Below are positions 17,083-25,101 of a stretch of DNA of 37,616 bases, piece by piece. Position 1 is the stretch's first letter. The number at the start of each line of letters is the position of its first letter. The notes beneath the pieces were generated by a model that made no database searches, was not told the origin of the DNA, and saw only the letters and a program-made list of their open reading frames with translations. The position numbers and the translations under genes were made by a program. This DNA is from Eubacterium sp. (lineage in GTDB: Bacteria; Bacillota; Clostridia; Lachnospirales; Lachnospiraceae), in the NCBI GenBank assembly GCA_017433295.1, contig JAFRHL010000018.1:1-37616 (forward strand), given 5' to 3'.

Positions 17083-18876
17083 ATGGACATTTTATCAATA
17101 TTACAGCTCTTCGGAGGCGTCGGCCTCTTCCTTTTCGGCATGAGCCTGATGGGATCTTCTCTGGAACTGCTGGCCGGCGGAAGCCTGCAGCAGATCCTGG
17201 AAGCGCTGACCACCAGCAAAAAGAAGGGCGTCGGAGAAATCAAGGGCTGGGCTCTGGGCACCGGCGTCACCGCCATCATTCAGAGCTCGGCGGCAACAAC
17301 CATCATGCTAATCGGCTTTGTAAATGCCGGGATCATGAAGATCGGACAGGCCATTCCCGTTGTCCTCGGGGCAAATGTGGGAAGTACTGCCACAGCCCAG
17401 ATCCTGAGGCTGGGAGACATAGGGTCCGGCAATCTTGTATTAAAGCTTTTAAAGCCCTCTTCCTTTGCGCCCATGCTTGTGGGTGTGGGGGCGTTTATTG
17501 TACTCTTTTCCAAAAAGAAACGCTTAAAAAACATAGCGGGAATCCTGATAGGACTTGGAGTTCTTTTTTACGGGATGACCATGATGGAGCAGGTCTTTGC
17601 TCCACTTAAAGAATCCCCCACCTTCCAGAAAATATTCCTCTCCTTCCAGAACCCGCTTCTGGGAATTGCGGCAGGGCTCTTTATCACCGCTGTGATCCAG
17701 AGTTCCAGCGCCTCTGTCGGTATCCTTCAGGCTCTTTCGGCCACGGGCGCCGTCACCTTCGGGACGGCCATCCCCATCATCATCGGACAGAATCTGGGGA
17801 AATGCATGACCATTCTTCTGGGAGCCATCGGGGCTAACAAGAATGCCCGCCGCGTATCCTTAAGTTATCTTCTCTTTAATGTTTTCGGGGCTCTTTTCTT
17901 CTTTATTGTGATATACGGGCTCCACTATACCATAGGAATCGCTTTTCTCTCCAATCCGGTAAACAGGGGAGATATCGCCAACCTGCACCTTGGCTTTAAT
18001 CTGATCACCAGTCTGATCCTTCTCCCCTTCTCCGGCCAGCTGGCGGGCCTGACGGAAAAGATCGTGGGTACGGAACCGGTGGACGAGGCAGAAAAGGAAT
18101 TTATGAAGCTGGATGACAGACTGCTGCAGACACCCGTGATTGCTCTGGACCAGTGCCGTAATCTCATGGACCAGATGATAGAGCGTATCGAGAAGAATTA
18201 CAAGCTTGCCACAGGACTGATCAGCCAGTATGATGAGGCGGCATTTGCCCTTCTGGATAAAAACGAAAGCTTTGTGGACCGCTGTGAGACAGTCCTGACT
18301 TCCTATATTATAAGAATAGACCGGTCTGTTCTTTCTGAAGATCAGAAATTCATGATCTCGGAGATCCTTAATTCCATCAGCGATCTGGAAAGGATCGGTG
18401 ATTACTGTATGAACATTGCCTATGAGGCTAAAGAAATGGATGAGGATCAGGTCAGCTTTTCTGAAAGCGGATCTAAGGAAATGAATCTGATGATAAAAGC
18501 CGGGAAAGAGACTCTTTCCTGCCTGTTTACAGCCTTCCGGACCAGGGACCGGCTTATGGCCATAAAGGTAGAGCCCCTTTCCGAAACCATCGAGCAGATG
18601 AAGGATATCATGAAGGAACATCATATTATAAGACTGCAGGAGGGTGTCTGCGATGCCAAAAGCGGAGCGACCTTCTTTGACCTGGCCAACTGTTTTGACC
18701 GCATCAGCGCCCATGCAGGAAATGTATCCCTGCATGTGATCAAAAGAATGGAGGCCAACCGGAGCTTTGATGAGATGCACGGTCATGCTCAGGAAATCTC
18801 AGGGGATGATTACATCCGTATTTTTGAAGAATATGAAAAGACATATCTGCTGCCGGTGAGAAACAACGCAGCATGA
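17083..18876 (+). CDS. Na/Pi cotransporter family protein with PhoU-like C-terminal domain
   Basis: 597 aa. The membrane part (about residues 5-320) carries two inverted-topology repeats, each with the diagnostic QSS motif: AIIQSSAATTIMLIGFVNAG and AVIQSSSASVGILQALSATG, followed by VVLGANVGS and IIIGQNLGK. This is the PF02690 Na+/phosphate symporter fold. Residues about 350-570 form a helical PhoU-like domain (SDLERIGDYCMNIAYEA). Related proteins move phosphate inward or outward with sodium; direction here is unknown. The ATG has CGGAGGGA four bases ahead. A TATAAT at 17047-17052 may be its -10, but no good -35 was found. Confidence 0.93.
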   Translation: MDILSILQLFGGVGLFLFGMSLMGSSLELLAGGSLQQILEALTTSKKKGVGEIKGWALGTGVTAIIQSSAATTIMLIGFVNAGIMKIGQAIPVVLGANVGSTATAQILRLGDIGSGNLVLKLLKPSSFAPMLVGVGAFIVLFSKKKRLKNIAGILIGLGVLFYGMTMMEQVFAPLKESPTFQKIFLSFQNPLLGIAAGLFITAVIQSSSASVGILQALSATGAVTFGTAIPIIIGQNLGKCMTILLGAIGANKNARRVSLSYLLFNVFGALFFFIVIYGLHYTIGIAFLSNPVNRGDIANLHLGFNLITSLILLPFSGQLAGLTEKIVGTEPVDEAEKEFMKLDDRLLQTPVIALDQCRNLMDQMIERIEKNYKLATGLISQYDEAAFALLDKNESFVDRCETVLTSYIIRIDRSVLSEDQKFMISEILNSISDLERIGDYCMNIAYEAKEMDEDQVSFSESGSKEMNLMIKAGKETLSCLFTAFRTRDRLMAIKVEPLSETIEQMKDIMKEHHIIRLQEGVCDAKSGATFFDLANCFDRISAHAGNVSLHVIKRMEANRSFDEMHGHAQEISGDDYIRIFEEYEKTYLLPVRNNAA

Positions 18877-18878
18877 TA

Positions 18879-18904
18879 CCGGCAGATCCGTTTTAAGCTG
18901 CCGG
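18879..18904. terminator. Weak hairpin between convergent Na/Pi and ANTAR genes
   Basis: CCGGCAG (18879-18885) and CTGCCGG (18898-18904) form a seven-base-pair stem directly after the Na/Pi stop codon. There is no T-run on either strand, so intrinsic termination is uncertain. Confidence 0.35.
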
Positions 18905-18947
18905 GCAGACGGGGCTTCAGGCCGGGGGATACAGGATACAGCCGGGG

Positions 18948-19526
18948 CTAAGCATCCTCCAGTATTCTCCGGGCCGCCCTCCTTCTGCTGATCCCATTGT
19001 CCATGGCCTGCTTTCCGATCAGCCGGTGGGCCTCGTTTTCAGTCATATGCCTGCTCTCCATCAGGAAGAACTTTGCCTTGTTTACGATCCGCATTTCCTC
19101 CATCTTTTCTTCTGCCGCCTGTCTCTTTTTCTCCAGAGCGTGCATCCTGTCCTGCACAGCATAAAGGTATCTCAAAGCGGTTTCCGTCCGTCCCCGGGGA
19201 GCAGGGTTGGGGATCACGAGGACGCCATGATCCGTAACACGGTCCAGGGCGTTCTTAAATGCATCCGCAGGCACGACAAGAAGGACGGAGGCGCTGCATT
19301 TTTCCGTCACATCTATGGCAAAATCCTCTCCTGTCTCGTCCGGCAGTGGTGCCTTGATCGCCACGAGATCATAGTACCTTTCCAGAATACAGCGACGGGC
19401 CCCTGCCGCGCTTTTTTTCACGTCCACCGTGGCAAAGCCCCGGATGGTCTTTTTCACCGCCTGTTCAAATCCCCTGGAGGAGGATACAATCAATATGGAA
19501 TGGTAGTAGTCATCTTTTTTAGGCAT
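18948..19526 (-). CDS. ANTAR-domain RNA-binding antiterminator with degenerate receiver
   Basis: 192 aa. Residues 8-115 have the receiver fold, but the acidic pocket is ILIVSSS (residues 15-17 Ser) and the phospho-acceptor position is Lys58 (YDLVAIKAPLP), so it cannot be phosphorylated in the normal way. A charged coiled coil (about 125-147) leads to a C-terminal ANTAR domain (about 147-190; VNKAKFFLMESRHMTENEAH, then RRRAARRIL). ANTAR proteins such as AmiR, NasR and EutV bind paired small hairpins in leader RNAs and block terminators; several control nitrogen genes. The gene starts 11 bases after the glutamine synthetase homologue with GAGGAGG. Candidate targets lie upstream of the amt and PEP-binding genes in this same cluster. 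Confidence 0.9.
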   Translation of the reverse strand: MPKKDDYYHSILIVSSSRGFEQAVKKTIRGFATVDVKKSAAGARRCILERYYDLVAIKAPLPDETGEDFAIDVTEKCSASVLLVVPADAFKNALDRVTDHGVLVIPNPAPRGRTETALRYLYAVQDRMHALEKKRQAAEEKMEEMRIVNKAKFFLMESRHMTENEAHRLIGKQAMDNGISRRRAARRILEDA

Positions 19527-19537
19527 AAACTACCTCC

Positions 19538-20713
19538 TCAGATCCTTGTATATGCTTTGATGATCTCCTCCGGAACGATCCCCTGTACAAAGCTGCTCCT
19601 GGCGGCCAGTCCCGCTGCTTCCTTCCTGGAGCCGGGCAGATGGGCCGCCTCATGATCCATCTCCTCTGGAAGCTCCCGTTTCTCTTTTATTCCCAGAAGC
19701 CCGGCATGAATGAGCAGGGCATAGACCAGATAGGGGTTGCCGGAGGCATCCGGACTTCTCAGCTCTGCCCTGGTTCTGCCCTTGAAGGTTTCTATATACA
19801 TCATCCCGGATTCAACGGCACTGGACCAGTTTACCTTATCCGGGGCAGTATTGATGCCGAGCCTGGCATAGGAAGCATCCGTGGGGTTTAAAAAGACGGT
19901 GATATCCCTGATCTTATCGATGATCCCCGCAGCGGCATGGCGTACCACATCATTTCCCTCCCCGTCAACCGCGTAAATGTTGATGTGATAGCCGTTTCCC
20001 GGCTGGTCCGCCAGGGGCATGGGGGAAAAATCAGATACCAGACCGTAGCGGTCGGCGATGGTGCTTACCACCATCTTAAAGGTTGTCATCTGGTCCGCGG
20101 CCTTCAGGGGCCTGGCATAATGGAAATCTATCTCATTCTGTCCGGGGCCGCTTTCGTGGTGGGACCTTTCCGGGGTCAGGCCCATACTTTCTATGGTGAG
20201 AGAAATCTCACGTCTTACATTTTCACATTTATCCAACGGGGCAATATCCATATATCCGGCCTGATCATAGGGGATCCTGGTGGGATTTCCCTCTTCATCC
20301 CTGGTGAACAGATAAAATTCTGTCTCGGTACCGAAGCGGAATTCGATCCCGGCATCCGCCGCTGCCTTCACTGCTTTTTTCAGGATGGCCCTGGTATCAG
20401 ACACATATTCCTCTCCGTCCGGCGTGAACACATTGCAGAACATGCGAAGCACCCTGCCGCTGTCCGGTCTCCAGGGCAGGATGGCCATGGTATCCGGATC
20501 CGGCTTCAGAAAAAGGGCGGCATGGGGGCAATCCTCAAACCCCCTTATTTTTCCGGCATTGATCCTGATGCCGTCTTCAAATGCCTTTTTTATTTCACTG
20601 GTCATGACGGAAATGTTTTTCTGGACGCCAAATGCATCGCGAAAAGCCAGACGGATAAACTTGACGTCTTCTTCTTCAATAAACTTCATCACTTCGTCAA
20701 ATGTATAGTTCAT
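19538..20713 (-). CDS. Divergent, short type I glutamine synthetase homologue
   Basis: 391 aa against about 440 for usual GlnA. The N-terminal beta-grasp (FIRLAFRDAFGVQKNISV) and catalytic blocks GTETEFYLF, ESGPGQNEIDFHY, GNGYHIN and RAELRSPDASGNPYL are recognisable. The segment equivalent to the conserved NRSxxIRIP motif reads SSAVESGMMYIETF, so two substrate-binding arginines appear to be missing, and the C-terminal helical region is shortened. It could be an active specialised synthetase or ligase, or a sensor. It sits 15 bases after carB and 11 before the ANTAR gene; CAGGAGG supports the ATG. An ANTAR gene beside a glutamine synthetase fits nitrogen control. Confidence 0.85.
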   Translation of the reverse strand: MNYTFDEVMKFIEEEDVKFIRLAFRDAFGVQKNISVMTSEIKKAFEDGIRINAGKIRGFEDCPHAALFLKPDPDTMAILPWRPDSGRVLRMFCNVFTPDGEEYVSDTRAILKKAVKAAADAGIEFRFGTETEFYLFTRDEEGNPTRIPYDQAGYMDIAPLDKCENVRREISLTIESMGLTPERSHHESGPGQNEIDFHYARPLKAADQMTTFKMVVSTIADRYGLVSDFSPMPLADQPGNGYHINIYAVDGEGNDVVRHAAAGIIDKIRDITVFLNPTDASYARLGINTAPDKVNWSSAVESGMMYIETFKGRTRAELRSPDASGNPYLVYALLIHAGLLGIKEKRELPEEMDHEAAHLPGSRKEAAGLAARSSFVQGIVPEEIIKAYTRI

Positions 20714-20728
20714 GATGGCCTCCTGTAT

Positions 20729-23700
20729 TTATATGACACTGATCCTGGGGGAAATGTCTTCCAGCACATCCAGCAGTATTTTCACCGTGTCAAGGGAAGT
20801 GAACATGGTAATCCCGTTCATTATAGCACATCTGCGGATCTCCACTCCATCATTATAATGGATTCCCGAGAGAATTGCCCTGGTATTTATGATATAGCTG
20901 ACATAGCCTGCCCGGATGGATCTCAGGATCTCGTCGCTCCCTTCGCTGATCTTTCCCCTTATGCGGGTCCTGATCCCATGGTCCTTTAAAAAGGAGCCGG
21001 TTCCCACCGTGGCCTCAATATTAAATCCCAGTTCGTAAAAACGCCGGATCAGAGGAAGGGCCTCCTCCTTGTCCTCATCCGCCAGGGTAACCATGACCGT
21101 TCCGTATTCCTTCATCCTGACCCCGGATGCCTGCAGAGCCTTGTAAAGAGCCCTGTTAAGACTCCTGTCATATCCGATGGCCTCTCCCGTTGACTTCATT
21201 TCCGGTGACAGGTAAGCGTCCATCCCGTTTAACTTTTCAAAAGAAAATGCCGGCGCCTTTACATACCAGAAATCCTTTTCGGGTCTTATCAGGTCGGCAA
21301 AGCCCTGACTTTCCAGACTCCGGCCCAGCATGACCCTGGTTGCTATCTTCACCAGAGGCACCCCTGTCACCTTGGAGAGGAAGGGCACGCTTCTGGATGC
21401 CCGCGGATTTACTTCTATGATATAAACATTTTCATCATCATCCACAATGAACTGGATATTATAGAGTCCCCGGATGCCGATCCCCAGGCCCAGCTTCCTG
21501 GTATAGTCCCATATCGTCTCCTTCACCCGGCCGGATATGGAAAAGGGCGGATATACGCTGATGCTGTCGCCGGAATGGACTCCGGTACGCTCCACCAGCT
21601 CCATAATGCCCGGCAGAAAAACGCTCTCTCCGTCACAGACCGCATCGATCTCCACTTCCTTGCCCACGATATATTTATCCACCAGGACAGGTCTGTCCTT
21701 GTCCACCTCCACCGCATTTTTCAGGTAATGGACCAGCATATCTTCATTGGCCACGATCTCCATGGCCCTGCCGCCGAGAACGTAGGAAGGTCTTACCAGG
21801 ACCGGATAGCCGATTTCCCCCGCTGCTTTTATGCCATCTTCGATATTTGTGACGGCGATCCCTTCGGGATGGGGGATCCCAAGCTTCCTTATGACATTTT
21901 CAAATGCGTCCCGGTCCTCGGCCTTAAAGATCGCTTCCGTGTCGGTTCCGATGATCTTAACACCCTTCGCGGCCAGGGACTCTGCCAGGTTGACCGCCGT
22001 CTGCCCTCCCAGGGTCGTGATGACTCCCAGCGGCTTCTCCAGGTCCACGATATTCATGATATCCTCCACGGTCAGTGGTTCAAAGTACAGCTTGTCGGCT
22101 GTCGTATAGTCCGTTGAGACCGTTTCCGGATTATTGTTGATCACGATGGCTTCATATCCCATATCGTGGATGGTTTTCACTGCATGAACGGTGGAATAAT
22201 CAAATTCCACACCCTGTCCTATCCGGATGGGACCGGAACCGAGCACGATGATCTTTTTATTCTCTGAGACGATGGACTCGTTCTCCTCCTCATAGGTGGA
22301 GTAGAAATACGGCACATAGCTTTCAAATTCACTGGCGCAGGTATCGATCATCTTGTACACGGGATGTATGTCATATATTCTCCGGAGGGCAAAGATATCC
22401 TCCTCCCGGCAGCCCACAAGCTCGGCGATATAAGAATCGGAAAATCCTTTTCTTTTGGCTTCCAGCAGAAGCTCCTTCTCCAGCACGGGGCCTTCATCGG
22501 GTCTGCGGTTTTTACAGGTCTCCTCCAGTCTGATCTCAAAATCGACGATGATCCGGATCTTATCCAGGAAGAACATATCGATCTTTGTTCTCTGGTAGAT
22601 CTCCTGGGGATCCGCCCCCAGCCACAGAAGCTCTGAAATGGCATAGATCCTGTCGTCGGTTCCTTCTTCGATATATTTAAGGAGCTTTTCTCGGGCCTCT
22701 TTCCTGCCGGCTTCCCCCTCCTTGTCTGAAAGGCTCTTCACATCAAACTTTTCCAGATGAATATGGTTCTTCCCGTCTTCCAGGGACCGGATGGCCTTCA
22801 GCAGGCTCTCCTCCATGGTCCGGCCGACGCTCATGGTCTCCCCGGTGGCCTTCATCTGGGTGGAAAGCACATTGGATGCCAGGGTGAACTTGTCAAAGGG
22901 GAATCTGGGCATTTTTGTTACCACATAATCCAGGGCCGGTTCAAAACAGGCCGGCGTATTGGCAAGGGGGATCTCGTCGAGATTCATGCCCACGGCGATC
23001 TTGGCGGACACCCTGGCAATGGGATAGCCGCTTGCCTTGGACGCCAGGGCCGAGGACCTGGATACTCTGGGATTTACTTCTATCACATAATAATCAAAGG
23101 ATTCCGGATCCAGGGCAAACTGCACATTGCAGCCTCCCCTGATCTCAAGGGCACGGATGATCTTTAAGGCGCTGTCCCGCAGCATATGGTATTCTTTGTT
23201 GGTCAAAGTCTGGCTTGGTGCCACCACAATGGAATCCCCGGTATGGATGCCCACCGGGTCCAGGTTTTCCATGTTGCAGACAGTGATGGCCGTATCATTT
23301 CCGTCCCTTATCACCTCATATTCGATTTCCTTATAACCTTTGATGCTTTTTTCCACCAGAACCTGACCCACCGGGGACATACTCAGGGCAGTTTTCATTT
23401 TTTCCCGCATCTCCCCCGGCTCCAGGGCAAATCCGCCGCCGGTCCCGCCAAGGGTAAAAGCGGGACGTAAAATGACGGGATAGCCGATGGCCCCGGCCGC
23501 CTCCAGCCCTTCTTCTATGCTCTCTGCAATGGCGGAGGGCACGACCGGTTCCTTTAAGCTCTCGCAAAGCTCCTTGAACTCTTCCCTGTTCTCTGCTTTC
23601 CGGATACTCTCTGCGCAGGTTCCCAGAAGCTCTATCTCACACTCATCAAGAACTCCTTTTTCATAGAGCTGGAGGGACAGGTTCAGGCCCGTTTGCCCTC

Positions 23701-23971
23701 CGATTCCGGGAACAACGGCGTCGGGTCTCTCATATCGGCAGATCCGGGCCATGTATTCCAGGGTCAGGGGTTCCATATATACCTTATCCGCTATGGAATG
23801 GTCCGTCATGATGGTGGCCGGATTGGAATTGGCCAGGATCACCTCATACCCCTCCTCTTTCAGGGCAAGGCAGGCCTGTGTCCCGGCATAATCAAACTCC
23901 GCCGCCTGACCGATCACGATGGGGCCGGAGCCTATGACAAGAATTTTTCTAATGTCAGTTCGCTTTGGCAT
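20729..23971 (-). CDS. carB: Carbamoyl-phosphate synthase, large subunit
   Basis: 1080 aa, normal length. Makes carbamoyl phosphate from ammonia delivered by CarA, bicarbonate and two ATP, for pyrimidines and arginine. Both halves show the duplicated start: LVIGSGPIVIGQAAEFDYAG (about residue 11) and IIVLGSGPIRIGQGVEFDYS (about residue 570), each with an ATP-grasp fold (VIEVNPRVSRSSALASKASG and IIEVNPRASRSVPFLSKVTG). The C-terminal allosteric MGS-like domain follows (about 940-1080). The start at 23971 is nine bases from GGAGG and overlaps the end of carA by 17 bases, implying coupled translation. Confidence 0.98.
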   Translation of the reverse strand: MPKRTDIRKILVIGSGPIVIGQAAEFDYAGTQACLALKEEGYEVILANSNPATIMTDHSIADKVYMEPLTLEYMARICRYERPDAVVPGIGGQTGLNLSLQLYEKGVLDECEIELLGTCAESIRKAENREEFKELCESLKEPVVPSAIAESIEEGLEAAGAIGYPVILRPAFTLGGTGGGFALEPGEMREKMKTALSMSPVGQVLVEKSIKGYKEIEYEVIRDGNDTAITVCNMENLDPVGIHTGDSIVVAPSQTLTNKEYHMLRDSALKIIRALEIRGGCNVQFALDPESFDYYVIEVNPRVSRSSALASKASGYPIARVSAKIAVGMNLDEIPLANTPACFEPALDYVVTKMPRFPFDKFTLASNVLSTQMKATGETMSVGRTMEESLLKAIRSLEDGKNHIHLEKFDVKSLSDKEGEAGRKEAREKLLKYIEEGTDDRIYAISELLWLGADPQEIYQRTKIDMFFLDKIRIIVDFEIRLEETCKNRRPDEGPVLEKELLLEAKRKGFSDSYIAELVGCREEDIFALRRIYDIHPVYKMIDTCASEFESYVPYFYSTYEEENESIVSENKKIIVLGSGPIRIGQGVEFDYSTVHAVKTIHDMGYEAIVINNNPETVSTDYTTADKLYFEPLTVEDIMNIVDLEKPLGVITTLGGQTAVNLAESLAAKGVKIIGTDTEAIFKAEDRDAFENVIRKLGIPHPEGIAVTNIEDGIKAAGEIGYPVLVRPSYVLGGRAMEIVANEDMLVHYLKNAVEVDKDRPVLVDKYIVGKEVEIDAVCDGESVFLPGIMELVERTGVHSGDSISVYPPFSISGRVKETIWDYTRKLGLGIGIRGLYNIQFIVDDDENVYIIEVNPRASRSVPFLSKVTGVPLVKIATRVMLGRSLESQGFADLIRPEKDFWYVKAPAFSFEKLNGMDAYLSPEMKSTGEAIGYDRSLNRALYKALQASGVRMKEYGTVMVTLADEDKEEALPLIRRFYELGFNIEATVGTGSFLKDHGIRTRIRGKISEGSDEILRSIRAGYVSYIINTRAILSGIHYNDGVEIRRCAIMNGITMFTSLDTVKILLDVLEDISPRISVI

Positions 23972-25055
23972 TTTCTCTGACCTCCTTCATGAGCTCCGTA
24001 AATTTACTGAAAAGATACCGGCTGTCCTGGGGTCCCGGCGCGCTTTCCGGATGATACTGGACGGAAAAGGCCCTGTCCTTTCTGCTCTCCACACCTTCCA
24101 CCGTATGGTCAAGAAGATTTACATGGGACACCGTAAGCCCGGTTCCGGCCAGAGATGCTTCATCCACCGCATAACTGTGGTTCTGGCTGGTTATTTCTAT
24201 TTTCCCCGTCCTCACATCCTTAACAGGGTGATTCCCTCCCCTGTGGCCGAATTTCAGTTTGTAGGTTTTTGCCCCGTAGGACAGGGCCAGAAGCTGATGT
24301 CCGAGACAGATCCCCAATACCGGCATCTTTCCCCTCAGCTGTTTTAGAGTCTCGATCACTTCCGGCACGTCCGTCGGATCTCCCGGCCCGTTTGAGATAA
24401 AGAGGCCGTCAGGATGCAGGGCAAGGATCTCTTCACTGCCCGTATGGAAGGGAACGATGGTCACATTGCACCTGTGCTGATTGAGCATTCTAACAATATT
24501 CATCTTCATGCCGCAGTCCACCGCCACTACATTATAAAGGGGGTTTGATGTTCTGCTGTACCATTTCTTCCTGCAGCTGCACCTTTTCACCGCGTCATGG
24601 GGAACAGGGGTCCTGGCGATCTCCTCAAGGCCCCGGGCGGCAGTCATTTCCATATCCGTGATAATGCACCTTCTGGAACCCAGGTCCCTGATGCTTCTGA
24701 CCAGCTTTCTGGTGTCAACCCCGGATATACCGGGTACTCCTCCCTCCTCCAGCAGCTCCGGCAATGTCTTTGCCCACCTGAAATTGGAGGGGTTGTCATT
24801 GATATCCCGGACGATCAGGGCCGACGGCGCAATGATCCTGCTTTCAAAATCCTCATCGCAGATACCGTAATTCCCGATCAGGGGGTAAGACATGACCACG
24901 GCCTGGTCCGTATAGGAGGGGTCGGAGACGATTTCCTGATAACCCGCCATGGATGTGTTAAATACGATTTCACAAACCCTTGTACACCTTGCTCCAAAGC
25001 CTGTTCCGGGAATTTCGGTTCCGTCCTCCAGAATCAGCTTTCTGTCAAATTCCAT
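23955..25055 (-). CDS. carA: Carbamoyl-phosphate synthase, small subunit (glutaminase)
   Basis: 366 aa. The N-terminal CarA domain has LEDGTEIPGTGFGA and NTSMAGYQEIVSDPSYTDQ; the C-terminal class I glutamine amidotransferase carries the Cys nucleophile in PVLGICLGHQLLALSYG, SQNHSYAV, and the His/Glu pair in QYHPESAPGPQD. It releases ammonia from glutamine for CarB. It begins 46 bases after the PEP-binding gene; AAAGGAG precedes the ATG. The gap contains no convincing terminator or PyrR/T-box leader, so carAB probably depends on the upstream promoter. Confidence 0.97.
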   Translation of the reverse strand: MEFDRKLILEDGTEIPGTGFGARCTRVCEIVFNTSMAGYQEIVSDPSYTDQAVVMSYPLIGNYGICDEDFESRIIAPSALIVRDINDNPSNFRWAKTLPELLEEGGVPGISGVDTRKLVRSIRDLGSRRCIITDMEMTAARGLEEIARTPVPHDAVKRCSCRKKWYSRTSNPLYNVVAVDCGMKMNIVRMLNQHRCNVTIVPFHTGSEEILALHPDGLFISNGPGDPTDVPEVIETLKQLRGKMPVLGICLGHQLLALSYGAKTYKLKFGHRGGNHPVKDVRTGKIEITSQNHSYAVDEASLAGTGLTVSHVNLLDHTVEGVESRKDRAFSVQYHPESAPGPQDSRYLFSKFTELMKEVRENAKAN

Positions 25056-25101
25056 ATGTATCTTTCTCCTTTGATTATATCGGGGTCCTGCCGACGCTTG
25101 C

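Noticed and set aside
17860-18786. 308-codon antisense frame across the Na/Pi transporter gene
   Set aside because: The plus-strand gene has clear family motifs; the antisense frame has no recognisable domain or ribosome site.
19937-20989. 350-codon plus-strand frame over the glutamine synthetase homologue and carB end
   Set aside because: It spans two real minus-strand genes and shows no protein family pattern; an antisense shadow.
25056-25101. TATAAT in the gap before carA as an independent promoter
   Set aside because: No acceptable -35 lies 16-18 bases upstream and the box is next to the ribosome site.
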